Assembly: GCA_012845835.1 (NCBI GenBank)
Contig: JABAKD010000020.1
Location: 16,156,306 to 16,220,305, forward strand
Length of the DNA stretch: 64,000 nucleotides
Direction of reading: 5' to 3'
From: Undaria pinnatifida
Taxonomy: Eukaryota > Sar > Phaeophyceae > Laminariales > Alariaceae
Both the position numbers and the translations under genes were made by a program. Positions within the stretch are counted from its first letter, which is position 1, and each line of letters starts with the position of its first letter. This document shows, piece after piece, positions 45,801-53,757 of this stretch. The notes under the pieces were generated by a model, which saw only the letters and a list, made by a program, of their open reading frames with translations, did no database searches and was not told the DNA's origin.

Positions 45801-46388
45801 GGGAAGTCGAGCTCGCTTAGGGTTGTGCATGCCGCGAACGATGAAAGCAAGCACAGCGAGGGCGGCGGCTTCGGCAGTTACGAGGAAGACAATGGCTTGC
45901 CGTCATCTCCCGCTGAGCACCCCCACCTCCCGGGGTACGCGACGGCGGTAGCAACGGCGCCCCCCAACGAGGACGAAGATAGCGCGATTGTTCCCGGCGG
46001 CGGCGGCGTCAGTCACGGTGTCAACAGTGGTGTTGGTGGTGAGGAAGGGATCGAGCTCATCAGCCCCGCGGACGAATGCGAGGCGTCGGGTTTTTACGCA
46101 GCGGTTGACCCCGCCGCCGTCTCCAAGCTAGTGGGATGGGGAATCAGCTGCGATTTCGCCCGGGTTGCGCTGCGCCGTACCGACAACGATATCCCGGGGG
46201 CGCTGAGGCTGATCGCGGAGGGGAGCATGGACTCTCATCTGGCGGCGGATCAGGAGGAGATAGCGCTGGAGCAGGCGGCGGAGGCGGAAGCCGAGGCGGA
46301 GGCTAAAGCGGAGGCGGCTACGGAGGCTTCTGCTGCACCCACTGGGCCTACTGCGCCGTTGTCGAGTGTGGATGGGCCTGTCCAGTGA
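32852..46388 (+). CDS. Membrane-anchored subtilisin-like (S8) serine protease with C-terminal UBA-like domain, nine exons
   Basis: The spliced model joins nine exons, all with GT...AG introns of 354-3,206 bases and matching phases. The product would be a secretory or surface endopeptidase with a cytoplasmic tail. Landmarks are Asp (38394, motif SDTG), His (39114, DGHGTHV), oxyanion Asn (42333, GAGNNG) and Ser (42669, GGTSMSAP). After the catalytic domain come a beta-sandwich (LAWYDPP ... HDLDVYV), an acidic Ser/Gly stalk, one membrane helix (about 45651-45715) followed by RRRK, and a UBA-like fold (46107-46226). The closest architecture I know for the catalytic half is the TagA/B/C-like S8 group. 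The coding length from ATG 32852 is 4,195 bases including the stop, one more than a multiple of three. That extra base corresponds to the G15 run at 45550-45564. This run is a sequencing or assembly error, a polymorphism, or real inactivation. The start is uncertain because no signal peptide is present from this ATG. Confidence 0.85.
33850..34964 (+). other. Protease intron 1 with tandem GTCGAAACTCGT repeat
   Basis: At least six degenerate units of 60-110 bases fill about 34185-34960. The unit is TCGTCGAAACTCG, T-rich, TTTTCAAGTTGCGTGAAYAG, then AATGTT. Several units also hold GATCGTTTTTGCCCCC-type pyrimidine blocks like the one just before the real acceptor (GATATTTTTGCCCCCTTC ... GCAG). A family C fragment is at 34283-34345 and a GGGTTAGGGTGG patch sits at the donor. 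Confidence 0.65.
34965..35043 (+). CDS. Protease exon 2
   Basis: The 79-base exon lies between TTTTTTGCAG and the donor CCCAG|GTTAGA. It completes a Lys codon from exon 1 and encodes GAHHLEHDEATGMACFVGLI then GFLSAQ. It ends in phase 0, so the junction with exon 3 reads FLSAQ-PEVMHIHP. The Q-PEV-x-x-I pattern is typical of the end of S8 propeptides, which supports this exon beyond the phase match. Confidence 0.8.
35783..36594. mobile_element. Harbinger-like MITE inside protease intron 2
   Basis: The 812-bp element has TIRs of about 48 bases differing at one position (GGGCCCGTATTAACGAGGAA / GGGCCCGAATTAACGAGGAA, continuing CTTGCAAAATCG). TTA flanks both ends (35780-35782 and 36595-36597), the 3-bp TWA duplication made by PIF/Harbinger transposases. 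The outer parts are AT-rich but 36010-36440 is GC-rich and contains a 90-codon frame of no known family, perhaps captured host sequence. No transposase is encoded. Confidence 0.8.
36827..36912 (+). repeat. Family F repeat, reference copy
   Basis: GTTAACCCCTTTAGAGCCCCC starts and TTCCAGTTGTAAAAGGGTTAA ends an 86-bp unit whose ends are an 11-bp inverted repeat (TTAACCCYTTT). The middle is CCTCCCTATACTAAATCCAAG and TTTTGTCCCCAAAAACGGG. Related copies lie at 20545, 24380 (reverse), 53550, 53655 and 54535 (reverse). Confidence 0.6.
36974..37076 (+). mobile_element. Truncated SINE, subfamily A2
   Basis: GATGAAAATCCACGGGCATAAAAAGCTGAAAAGTGG matches the 12546 copy better than the main family. It runs to GACACCTGTGACCACGGCTTG. 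It lies in protease intron 2. Confidence 0.6.
37363..37662 (+). mobile_element. tRNA-headed SINE, family A, copy in protease intron 2
   Basis: The copy is full length with A-box-like TGGCGGATCAGG (one change) and B-box GTTCGAATCCC. It ends TGTGTGAAAAAAG and runs into a TA microsatellite. It is in the same orientation as the gene. Confidence 0.8.
38250..38455 (+). CDS. Protease exon 3: catalytic Asp
   Basis: The exon lies between CACCCGCGCAG and the donor CCTAG|GTACGG. It begins PEVMHIHPDARAEATNKV and contains GAGQIIGISDTGLD. The Asp of SDTG (38394-38396) is the first catalytic residue and the preceding GAGQIIGI is the usual buried strand. It ends in phase 2 after GLVP. Confidence 0.85.
38580..38790. 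repeat. Family J GATCT-rich repeat in protease intron 3
   Basis: GGGGAAGATCTGTATGGTCTAG, GGGAGCTGTACGATCTGG and GGGTGGGATCTGTACTCGAC are degenerate units of about 45 bases. They end in a palindromic AGATCATCTAGATGATCTAG at about 38742. Confidence 0.55.
39023..39320 (+). CDS. Protease exon 4: catalytic His
   Basis: The exon runs from CAATCGCAG to the donor GACATC|GTGAGT. It encodes RKVIQYVVFGDDDTDADGHG then THVSGIALG. The His of DGHGTH (39114-39116) is the second catalytic residue. The rest is a cysteine-rich insertion (seven Cys in about 45 residues), presumably disulphide-bonded, continuing into exon 5. It starts by completing an Arg codon and ends in phase 0. Confidence 0.85.
39675..39784 (+). 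CDS. Protease exon 5
   Basis: The acceptor GATGACAG at 39674 places the frame SCDADTGYEFPCFEDPEDEL, then SGVAPDSKLAFFDL. GVAPDSKLAFFDL is the conserved strand that follows the His helix in S8 enzymes, so this short exon is secure. It has no long open frame of its own and would be missed by an ORF scan. It ends in phase 2 at GACCT|GTGAGA. Confidence 0.8.
40171..40305 (-). mobile_element. Family B retroposon in protease intron 5
   Basis: GTTGTTGTTCTCACATTAAC, GTCCGTGGTCACGGGACAGG and GAGGAATACCCCAGGG match the other copies. It is antisense to the host gene and truncated at its 5' side near 40305. Confidence 0.7.
40572..40645. repeat. Family G (CACGGGTC) fragment
   Basis: CCAGGGCTTTTCACGGGTCG ... 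GCGGGTCGGATCGAGTCAGG ... TCGACCCGGCCC is the left part of the foldback family seen complete at 62494-62716. Confidence 0.5.
40684..41300. repeat. Minisatellite of about 101 bp, seven units, in protease intron 5
   Basis: Units start CTTGACCGACGGCAATT and contain CCAATAATTNCCTGGACTGACGCC, AAACTACTAGGTTTTAGT and GTCAGGAGACGGCACTTTC. Starts are near 40684, 40779, 40882, 40983, 41085, 41172 (with an internal deletion) and 41238. Identity between neighbours is high, so unit number may vary between individuals. Confidence 0.8.
41352..41445. repeat. Family G fragment
   Basis: CGGACCCTATCCGACC, CTCCTGACCCGATCGGACCC and GACCCGCGAGGTTTCGAAA repeat the GACCCG modules of the family. It lies 75 bases before the exon 6 acceptor. 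Confidence 0.45.
41520..41597 (+). CDS. Protease exon 6
   Basis: The 78-base exon lies between ACGCAATGTTAG and the donor GAGCTAG|GTAAGA. It completes a Leu codon and encodes GNSDDTLSIPDDIGDMWDAQ then YAAGA. The junctions read FFDL-GNSDD and AAGAR-IMSNSW, both as expected for the S8 core. It has no stand-alone open frame of note. Confidence 0.8.
41598..42217 (+). other. Protease intron 6, C/G-tract-rich
   Basis: Several long C and G/C tracts fill 41869-42015 and 42103-42175. A short family D piece (GGGATGCGAGGGTCTATCG ... CATGCATGAAATGAG) is at 42047-42095. No exon is apparent. Confidence 0.6.
42218..42882 (+). CDS. Protease exon 7: oxyanion Asn and catalytic Ser
   Basis: The exon starts after AAAACAG and reads RIMSNSWSLVT, then AFVVFGAGNNG (Asn at 42333-42335). 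GAVDS-type strands follow, then LDSLGGTSMSAPAVAGAAAL with the nucleophile Ser at 42669-42671. It closes with VKAILINSAEWLGEMQTVSY. All S8 signature blocks are intact, so the enzyme part should be active. The donor TACG|GTGAGA leaves phase 1. A G-rich run begins 13 bases into the intron. Confidence 0.9.
42883..43528 (+). other. Protease intron 7 with extreme G-rich then C-rich tracts
   Basis: G-rich sequence of about 55 bases (42895-42950) near the donor is followed by a pyrimidine tract from about 43305 to 43492 made of CCCTCCC modules before the acceptor. The GGGTAAGGGTAAGGGTAGG patch at 43136-43154 is telomere-like. Pro-rich and Gly-rich frames here are artefacts of the tracts. Confidence 0.6.
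43529..43758 (+). CDS. Protease exon 8: start of C-terminal beta-sandwich
   Basis: The exon begins by completing a Gly codon, giving SYG-EDVEWMTVLDF then AQGFGAVQLATGIP. The QGFGAVQL block is the typical end of the S8 catalytic domain. The domain after it ends SEDLSVTLAWYDPPATVSSY at the donor ACAAT|GTGAGT in phase 0. Diverged copies of this exon end lie downstream in the intron. Confidence 0.85.
44168..44408 (+). repeat. Diverged copies of the exon 8 3' end and donor in intron 8
   Basis: At 44168-44217 the bases encode a WYDPPSVVPSYDS-like segment matching the end of exon 8 (WYDPPATVSSYN). A TGTAATGTGAGTTTGTGTTG donor-like piece at 44282-44301 matches the real donor region. At 44354-44408 a third copy (GGTGGCGTGGTAAATG ... 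CCTACGATGTGAGG) has a stop in the Trp-Tyr position. These are duplicated exon borders, not functional exons in this reading. Confidence 0.65.
44425..44700 (+). repeat. Two decoy copies of the exon 9 acceptor and start in intron 8
   Basis: Copy 1 has the acceptor GCAG at 44475 followed by codons for LVHELDVSVILR, then a stop within 20 codons. Copy 2 has the acceptor GACAG at 44646 followed by LLRDLDVYVMLVS and a stop. The true exon 9 start at 44858 reads LLHDLDVYVMSVD. All three share an upstream CCCCSGTTTTTCGTGT block. The repeat steps are 171 and 211 bases. Confidence 0.75.
44858..46388 (+). CDS. Protease exon 9: beta-sandwich, stalk, membrane helix, UBA-like tail
   Basis: The exon opens LLHDLDVYVMSVDTGHYFHS after CTGCGACAG and completes the beta-sandwich (EEGYYVVEVQAHTL). 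A Ser/Pro then Gly/Asp/Ser-rich acidic stalk follows, with NNST and SNST sequons. At the G15 run (45550-45564) the frame must move by one base to continue. The new frame gives KVAVGLSAVAAFVLIGVGVV (membrane helix), RRRK as a positive-inside anchor, and an acidic linker. It ends with DPAAVSKLVGWGISCDFARV ... NDIPGALRLIAEGS, a UBA-like three-helix pattern, then an Ala/Glu-rich coil and TGA at 46386. Without correction the protein stops at 45577 before the membrane helix. Confidence 0.8.
45550..45564 (+). pseudogene. Frame break at a 15-G homopolymer in exon 9
   Basis: Upstream frame content (SSSSDSSNSTDAAGF ... DDDAAGGSGGG) and downstream content (GGSGDGGGIGGV ... membrane helix) are both strongly coding but one base apart. 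Homopolymers of this length are common sequencing and replication slippage sites. I therefore treat the gene as probably intact, with the break unproven. Confidence 0.6.
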
Positions 46389-47685
46389 AATACTGTGACA
46401 AGACGTGATTGTGATTTTGATTGGAGTTGTGGCGTGGCGTGGAGTGGGGAAAGGGGGGGGGGGGGGGGGGGAGGGACTCTTACTTGGCCTACTGTGACTG
46501 TTGTGGCTACTGTTGCGCCTGCGGCAGTGGCTAGCTGATAGTAGTGTGGCTACTGAAGCGACTGCGTCGGTGTCGAATATAGACTATGGGCCTGCCTAAC
46601 GAACGACTGCAGTACAGTAAGACAAGAAGTGGTTGTGATTGCCGTGGTATGGGAGGGAGGGGGGGGGGGTACTAGATGAAACGGAAGCGGTGCGGGGGGT
46701 TGATAGGAGGGGGGGGGGGGGGGGGTGACTCTTTTGTTGCTCGCCTTAGTCGTTTTACCGTTGACCACGGATCCCTTTCGAGACGGAGGGGGTCGGGGGG
46801 CGGGGGCTAGATGAAACAGAGACGGTGGGTGCATAGGGGAGCAGGGAGATGGGTGGGTAGTGACCGGGCCGCGCCGGGGGACCTTGGAAGGATTTTCGGG
46901 TGGGGGGGGGGGGGGGATTTAGATGAAACGGAGGCGGTGGGTTGATAGGGAGAGGCTAATAGTCGTTCGGGCGCCACCTTGGAAGATAGGAGGGATTCGC
47001 GCCGCTCACGGCAGGAGAGATGGGCATCGCTTGCACCAAGCACTGCGGGAAGGGGAAGGGGAAGGAAGGGGGGAGGGGGGGGGGGCGGTAAGCGCTGCTG
47101 GAGTGGGCGGAACCGTGCTTTTTAGTTGAACTTGGAGGGGGCGCCCGCGATTGGCCCCGAGATTTTAGTACCATTTTGTAGGTGTGTGATCGGGAGGTGA
47201 CGTTGTACGCTGACTGGTGGAAGAGGGTGGGGGGTGGGGAGAAGGGGAGGGAGGTATGTGCTAGGATTTTTTCGAACGCTGTAGGTGGCAGCTTGTCAGT
47301 ACTTGTCACGAAAACAGAAATATGGTCGCACGATCTAAAGTCTATAGTCCACGCGAAAAGAGTATCCATCCACAGCAGTCAAAACTGATTTGAGGGGAAT
47401 GTAGCGCGAAAGATAGGTTGACGCGACGTAGAGGTAGTAGGCAACGACCAGTCGCGTGTGCGTCGGGCGCGCGCGACGGTTTTTTTCGTTTGAAATTAGG
47501 CGCTGCTGCTGCGGGAGCGCTAGGCGTGTGTCGGTCAGTGACTGTCAGGCGTTTCGGCTAGGGGCGAGAGCGCGTGTCAGTTTTAGCTTCAGGCTGCCGG
47601 CGGTGGGTTTTCCGTGGGCTGATTTTTGTAGGATATTGGTGCAGGGACTCGGGAGGGGACTGTCATCAGCCCGGTACGTATGTAC
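46389..47685. other. Downstream region of the protease gene; G-tract repeats
   Basis: The 3' UTR presumably starts here; no clear polyadenylation signal was identified. From 46660 to 47000 a diverged repeat TAGATGAAACGGARGCGGTG...GTTGATAGG occurs three times, separated by G tracts. GTTGACCACGGATCCCTTTC at about 46762 is shared with 4178 and 6126. No second gene was identified. Confidence 0.45.
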
Positions 47686-47806
47686 ATGTCAGCAGGGAGT
47701 TGCGATCGTTCTTGAGATTTTTGTTTTGCTTGCTCGAACGGTCTTATGTCAGCAGCGAGTTGCGATCGTTCTTGAGATTTTTGTTCTGCTTGCTCGAACG
47801 GTCTTG
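47686..47806 (+). repeat. Perfect-length tandem duplication of 60 bp
   Basis: TGTCAGCAGGGAGTTGCGATCG ... GCTCGAACGGTCTTA is followed directly by the same 60 bases with three changes. The open frame across it repeats a 20-residue peptide, but the rest of that frame is not protein-like. Confidence 0.75.
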
Positions 47807-48709
47807 CTTGGAGTCCGGCCAGGACAGTGTCCCTCGTCTTCTCCCGGAGCTTTGTTGCAAGGGTTTTTTGCACTAGGTGAATCATGCCGGGTGTGGCGAC
47901 GTGGTCAATGCTTTTCTTTGCTAATTGTTTTCGGCCATGTGCTCTCCTTCAAGGGAGGGCAGTTGCTTCCAAAGGTAGGCATTCGTTGGTGCCGGAAGCG
48001 CCAGATAGGCCCGGCCCGAAAACTCGGCTCTGTATTGTATTTTTTCTCGTGGTGCCTACGATATGTTTCGCCTCTCTCTTCTTTAAATTTGTTTCTATTT
48101 TGTTTTTCTCCTTTTTTCTGTTAAGCCCGGTTTGAACGTACGTACGAGTGTATGGCCTTTTTTTTCATTTGTGTGGTTCTCGAGTCTGCCCCCTTCGGTG
48201 GAACTTGTATTTTGCGTCAAAAAAACAGTCCGTACGTAAACGAACGCAGGTCGGTGGTTCCTTGCCCTTGATTTTACCTCATGCCCTTGATTTTTTATCT
48301 CATGCCCTTAATTTTTTCCCGTCGTCGCCGGAGACAGAGAGAGGCGGAAGGCGTTTTCCTGGTGTTCCTTTTTATGAGGCGCTGACCGTGCGTGCGTGGC
48401 GTCGATTTGTCGATTTCACGTTTATAGTACTTGGCCTTGGCTTGTGTTCCTTCGCATTTTCCTGTATTTTTTTTTATAAGAACGAAAAAAACTACCATAC
48501 AGCTCCAGCTGCTGTAAGTTATTTCGCGATTGCGGCGAACCTACTCGAAAGTTTTGTTTTTTAGATCTTTTAGATTTTTTTTTCGGTTTTGCTTTCGATT
48601 TTCGATGTGTTCGGCGTTTTTCCGCGGTCGCGACGGTGTCGGCCAGTAAATTCGCGACGCGCGGCAGTACCAGATATGTGTTATTGCTTTTCTTGGTCCC
48701 GCTGCTGTT
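47807..48709. other. No gene recognised
   Basis: T-rich sequence contains ATGCCCTTGATTTTTT-type motifs repeated three times near 48262-48315. Frames of up to 138 codons are present but look random in composition. Confidence 0.4.
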
Positions 48710-48885
48710 CTGGACGAAGCAGTAGCCCGAAGTTTACCACGCCTATGGCCTGCCCTCTCTCTCGATGTGTGCCTGGTCGGTGAAAACCTGACGTGCTCTG
48801 TCCTGGCTTGGTAAGCATGCGCGAGGTCTATGGCCATTCGACTACGGCCATGCGTGAATATGAGTACACCCCACCCCACTAAATA
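48710..48885 (+). repeat. Family D repeat, partial
   Basis: GTGTGCCTGGTCGGTGAAAACC, GACGTGCTCTGTCCTGGC, GAGGTCTATGGCCATTCGACTACGG and ATGAGTACACCCC follow the family D 3' part. Confidence 0.6.
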
Positions 48886-49208
48886 TACCCCAGCTCAATT
48901 CAAGAATTCGATAACGTCTTGGAATGCCTTGGTTGCCTGCGTTTTGTTTTGTATATGTTTTGTTTTAGCGTCTTTCTCAGCCGCACCGCTGTAATGTACA
49001 ATATGACGATGGGCGTTGCTGCGGGGGGGTTCGTGAATGGTGCCCGTGCAAAAACGCCTGCTTGCAAGCTTATGTACGAGATGAGGAGTGGCTTACGTAC
49101 TGGCTCTTGGGGGGTTGCGGAGTAACCTAATTCAAGCTAAACCAGTGAAAAGGGAACGAAACGACCAAATGAAGGCAAAAAAAAAAAACGATGGGGGCGA
49201 GCGTGGGG

Positions 49209-49239
<31 letters not shown>

Positions 49240-49654
49240 CACCACAGGGGCATACAGGCACGGGTCGGTTGACGAGGGAAAAGCAGAAAGGATGATGGTG
49301 ATGGTGATTGATGGAAACATGCGGAGACTGTGTTTTCGTGTGTTGTTAGGATAAGGAAGCGGGGGGAAGAAGGCGGCGGAGTCGAAGGGAGGTTTGTTTT
49401 ATAGACTCGTGTGTGTGGTGTGCGTGCGTGCGTCCACGCATGCACGGTACGATACACGCTCGCGTGCATGTGTTTGCGTCAGTGGCACGCTAGGTGACTG
49501 CTGATGCTGTCGCTTTTGCTTCTGTGAGGCTCGCAAGGCTTTTGCCAGCAGGCTGGAGCAGAGCACCAGGCAAGAGGAAAGGAGGCGAAGGGTGTACTGT
49601 CCTAATGTGGACGCACCGTTGATATTTTGGTGCATTCGACGCAACAAATCGAAG
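48886..49654. other. No gene recognised; G31-type tract
   Basis: A G run of about 31 bases at 49210-49239 is among the longest in the window. Flanking frames on the minus strand are poly-proline artefacts. Confidence 0.45.
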
Positions 49655-49740
49655 TATACATCTCACACGCAGCTTTTGCACAGAGAGATGACTTTTTCGA
49701 CGGGAAAAAAAAACGATCTCACACACCTGGAGTGTCCTTC
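49655..49740 (+). repeat. Family C 3'-end fragment
   Basis: ATACATCTCACACGCAGCTTTTGCACAGAG ... CGATCTCACACACCTGGAGTG is a diverged family C end. Confidence 0.45.
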
Positions 49741-50949
49741 GTTTTCCATGTATGGCGTATGATTGATGGCGGACTGGGCTTCGGTTTGTGGGCTCGCTGA
49801 CAAGGTAGACGAGAGAACGGAAGACGAAACGCGCGATGTGCCCTCTTTGCCCTTGCGATGCGAGGAGGGGGGGGGGGGATCGCGGTGACGGTAGCGGCGA
49901 TCGGCGACGGTTTTTGTTTTGTGGGGGAGAGAGGAGGAGAGAAAAGACAGTCGGTGCCGGGCTTGTTGTCCTGTCGAAACGCACGAGGTCAGTTTTATAG
50001 CAGTAAAGCGAGTACTCGAAGAATGCCATCATATACATCTATCAAGCTTTTGGAGTTTGTTCGTTTTTTGCTCGTATCAATGTGAGGCAAGTAGTGCGCG
50101 CTACGTACAGTATCAGGATGCATGTGTGCGCACGGTCTCTCTCTCTCTTGCAGCGCACCAGCTACTCGAGCTGTTGACGCTCAGGAGGTGTGGTTAGATT
50201 TCAGCTTAGAACATTCTTGAGTGTGGTTAGCTTTAGCTTTGAACATTTTTGAGGGTGGATTAGATCTGACCACACGAGAGCAGCACTAGGTGGCGTGGGA
50301 GTTTCGTAGAGCAGTCGATTCAGTTGGCTGATTCGGCCGGACGGGCATCGTAGTACCGGTATGATATGCGGCTATACATCTTGTGGAATACCCACACGAC
50401 TACTCAGAGCAGTACGCGGGTGTTCGGAGTACCTGGCTGTGGTGGGGATTGCTACACGGCTATTCGACTTGACTGGGAAGGGAAAGTCTCCAGTCCTGCC
50501 GTGCGCTGCGCCACTCGCTGTTAATTTGATTTGGATCTTGATATTGACGAGGTTCGTTGAATTCGAAGTTTGATTGATTGTGGCGGTGTTCTTTCCATTT
50601 GGAGCTTGACAATTGTGGTGATGGGCGGTGGGAAAGGGGGAGAGAGGTGGACCACCGCAGTTCTGCTATATATAGAAGCTTTCTCTACTACTGGTGTTGC
50701 CGACGTTCGATGGTGTTGCTGTTGGCATTGTCGTCGTCGTCGTCATGAACGGAGACCGCCGACCGATTCGAAACAAACATGGCGGCAGGAGTCGTTGCCG
50801 TTTCAAAGATTAGAAAAAGCAGCAGTGGTGGTACGGTATGTTAGTCCAAGTATAGTACTACACTGTTTTACTGCTCGGTGTGGAAGTAAGTAGTTGGCTC
50901 ATCCTGAAGAAGGACACTCAACAAAATGTCAACACGCGGCTATTACGGG
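49741..50949. other. No gene recognised
   Basis: A minus-strand frame of 182 codons (49490-50038) crosses a G tract and the family C fragment and is not convincing. GTGTGGTTAGMTTTAGCTT-type sequence repeats three times near 50190-50260. Confidence 0.4.
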
Positions 50950-51110
50950 CGGGACCGGAGTTTGGGGGAGCATCCTAAGATTGATCGCTATATATCTGCA
51001 CGACAGGATTCGGGGGGAACATCCTGAGATCGATCGCGACGTGGAGGTCAGGGGTTTTGGGGGAAATGTCCTAGGATTCGATCGTCACGCATCTACGAAC
51101 GGGAGAACGC
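50950..51110 (+). repeat. Three units of a 55-bp tandem repeat
   Basis: GGGGGAGCATCCTAAGATTGATCG, GGGGGGAACATCCTGAGATCGATCG and TGGGGGAAATGTCCTAGGATTCGATCG mark successive diverged units, each followed by a 20-30 base variable part. Confidence 0.6.
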
Positions 51111-51334
51111 GAGTTTTATGGTGTCGCTTCACTTGGGACCTCCTATGTGTGGAAGCCGGGGATTCATAGCTATGATAATTCTGTCTTCAAAAGAGGCATA
51201 CGCATTATGCATATCCTATATATGTATTCATACCATGGTACCAGGAGGTACCGGGTACTACGTGCTATGCCGTTTCGCCGGGTATTATACCCCATAATTC
51301 CTTGATTGCTTCTCATAGAATGCGCGAAGTGTAG

Positions 51335-51408
51335 TTGGACATGGTTGATTTTGATTGATTTTTTTTTTGTTGATTTTGATTGATTGTTGATCGATTGATT
51401 GATCTTGG

Positions 51409-51453
<45 letters not shown>

Positions 51454-51480
51454 GGGTTAAATGGTTGGTTAATTGATTGA
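51335..51480. repeat. (TTGA)n microsatellite
   Basis: A long TTGATTGATTGA run with interruptions (purest at 51410-51452) produces an Asn/Gln/Ser-rich minus-strand frame that is not a gene. A similar shorter run is at 30023-30066. Confidence 0.85.
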
Positions 51481-51593
51481 TTGGTTCTGGGCGAGAAGCA
51501 GGCGCTGGCCCTCTGTGCGCCATGATTCGATAGGTTGATTGATGGTCGATTGGCTAAATCAGCTCGGTCCGCCATGATGCTGTCGAAAGCGAA

Positions 51594-51653
51594 GGAAAGG
51601 GCAAGAGCAAGCGAACAGGAAGAGGAAAGGGCAAGAGCAAGCGAACAGGAAGA
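51594..51653 (+). repeat. Tandem duplication of 30 bp
   Basis: GAAAGGGCAAGAGCAAGCGA and the following ACAGGAAGAG occur twice in direct succession without visible change. Confidence 0.8.
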
Positions 51654-51744
51654 GGCAGAACAAGCAGGAAGTGGGGGAGGGCGGGGGAGGAGGAACAGAA
51701 GTGCGATGGGGCGGATGGCAGGGTGTACTCAATTTCATGTATGG

Positions 51745-51990
51745 CCGGCCGCAGTCGTAAGACCATAGACCGTCGCATCCCTATCGTACAATGCCGGGAC
51801 GGAGCACGTCGGGTTTTCACCGACCAGCCAGGCCAGACAGTTTGCGTGCTTCGAGCGCAAAGCGCCGAGGTGTTCTTGGCGCGAGTCGCATGAGGGATGA
51901 GCCGTATTCTGCTAAGAACCGCATGTGTGAGGCGGACTTCGGCACCTTGCTGTGTGTACTTTCTTGCATACCTGGTATCAGATAATAGTT
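51745..51990 (-). repeat. Family D repeat (reverse)
   Basis: GTAAGACCATAGACCGTCGC, GACGGAGCACGTCGGGTTTTC, AAGCGCCGAGGTGTTCTTGG and GGCGGACTTCGGCACCTTGC occur in the expected order. Confidence 0.6.
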
Positions 51991-52605
51991 TCGAATTTGG
52001 GAGGGGGGGAGGGGGAGCGCAAAAGCAGGAGGCAGACGGAAGAACGGGGACATGGGGGAGGGGCGAGGGACTACGTTTGTCTGGGGCACGAAAAAGAGGC
52101 AGCCCCTTTGTTTGGCTTGCTGTGAGGGCAGTGGCGACCAGTCGATCTACCTATGTTGTCTACTAATTTGGCTTGACTGCTGTTTGCCAGCTATTATAGA
52201 TTGTTATTTTTTGTGTGATACCGAGCATTTGCTTGGTGGTGGTCCTGGTGATGGTGCTGAGGGGGCGGGGGCGAAGGGGATACGCTGCTCCTGCTGCTGC
52301 TGCTGCCGCTTGTTTTGTTTGCTGTGCGCGTTGCTCTTTATATTTGTTTTTGTCGGTACATAAGGAGGCGGCACATCGTCAGCGAAAAGGGGTGTGACTG
52401 CATGGTGTAGCAAAAGTAATAGTGAAAGAACGAATGAATCATCTCCACGCGCATGCAGCGACAGAGGGAGGGAGCACTTTTTCGGCTTTTTCGTTTTTTG
52501 AATGACGGGCTCGTTAACCCAAAGTCGTCGTAATTTCATCATTCTTGTCTTAAATATATATACATATATAATTGGGGTTAATAATATATACTGTGGTTAC
52601 AAATA
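51991..52605. other. No gene recognised
   Basis: A CTG tract is near 52287-52305. Frames of about 100 codons are low complexity or random. TA-rich sequence at 52552-52610 adjoins the next repeat. Confidence 0.4.
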
Positions 52606-52609
52606 TATT

Positions 52610-52818
52610 AAAAAAATAAAAATACACTCCAGCTAATAGATCGAAGATTTTGTCGAAACTCATCATCGTTGCAAGCTGTGTGTGATACTCCGATCGCGCG
52701 TATTACGGGGTTGTGTCCTCATTAAGGATATAGGGCGGCGACTCCCCTTACAACTACAGTGTAGCTATCAGGGTCACCAGGGTGACGTTAAGTCAGTCTG
52801 TGCGCGGAAACTAATATA
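52610..52818 (-). repeat. Family C repeat (reverse)
   Basis: From AAATACACTCCAGCTAATAG through ACTCCGATCGCGCGTATTAC and GGCGGCGACTCCCC to CAGTCTGTGCGCGGAAACT. It begins a cluster of three copies within 1.6 kb. Confidence 0.7.
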
Positions 52819-52904
52819 TATACCTGGTACATATAATATGCTGGTGCCAAATCCGTCAGATTTATCCCCTCGAAAGGATTTATAGCTTACATGCACAAAT
52901 TGCC

Positions 52905-53300
52905 CCCTTTGCCCCCCCCCCCCCCTCCAAACCCGCTCGCTTTTGATCAAAACCAGGCCCCCGCGTCCTTCAAAACTCCGCCCCACCCCCCTCACCGGTT
53001 ATTCGACTTACAAGATTCACTTGATAAAAGGATACATTTCCCTTCACAGCTGTCAGATTTTGTCCCCCTCAGAAACGGGTTTTATAGTTTCCGCGCACAG
53101 ACTGACTAAAATCATCCTGTTGACCCTGATAGCTACACTGTAGTTGTAAGGGGAGTCGCCGACCTATATCCTTAATGAGGACACACAACTCGTAATGCGC
53201 GCGATCGGAGTATCACACACAGCTTGCAAAGATGAGTTTCGACGAAATCTTCGATCTCACAGCTGGAGTGTATTTTCATTTTTTATAATATATATATATG
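52905..53300 (+). repeat. Family C repeat, full length
   Basis: It starts with a C tract (52912-52926) and GCTTTTGATCAAAACCAGGCC. It continues through TTATTCGACTTACAAGATTC, ATTTTGTCCCCCTCAGAAACG and GACCCTGATAGCTACAC, and ends ATCTCACAGCTGGAGTGTAT with AT-rich TATATATATATG. Length is about 380 bases. Confidence 0.75.
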
Positions 53301-53544
53301 TGTTTTCTTGCGGTTAGAAAATACATATGTACGTATATGTATTACTTTGCGTATCTAGACCTTCATGGGCATTTTTGTAGGAGGGTCGCTCTTAATTTCC
53401 CCCGGAATCAGTATCTGGGTGAGGTAGCAAGGCGTGCACCTGTATCGTAGCCTGCATCCTCATCTCACACGAAGGACGCGTGTTACGGCAAGAGGTACAC
53501 ACCACTTTTTTTTTTGTCATTTTTTTTTTTCTGATTGGAAACCA

Positions 53545-53740
53545 GGCTCCAATACCTCGTTTGAGCCCCCAAAATCCCTCCCTATACTAACTTCAAGTGT
53601 ACTTTTTTTTCGAAGGGTTTCCAGTTGTAAAGGCGTTAACCCACCTTAGCCCAATATCGCTAACTTCAAGTGTATTTTTTTTCGAAGGGTTTCCAGTTGT
53701 AAAAAAGGCGTTAACCCACCTTAACCCAATATCGTCGGAG
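53545..53740 (+). repeat. Two family F copies adjoining a family C copy
   Basis: GAGCCCCCAAAATCCCTCCC ... TTTCCAGTTGTAAAGGCGTTAACC is followed by a second, shorter unit ending TTCCAGTTGTAAAAAAGGCG. Both carry CTAACTTCAAGTGTATTTTTTTTCGAAGGG. Confidence 0.6.
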
Positions 53741-53757
53741 TGCTGCCGTTCTTGTTT

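Noticed and set aside
45224..45854. Minus-strand frames of 146-208 codons over protease exon 9
   Set aside because: Shadows of the stalk and tail coding sequence; composition is Pro/Thr/Arg-rich without structure.
47456..48124. 222-codon frame, Cys/Phe/Leu-rich
   Set aside because: It crosses a 60-bp tandem duplication and T-rich DNA. No domain or splice support was seen and residue use looks random.
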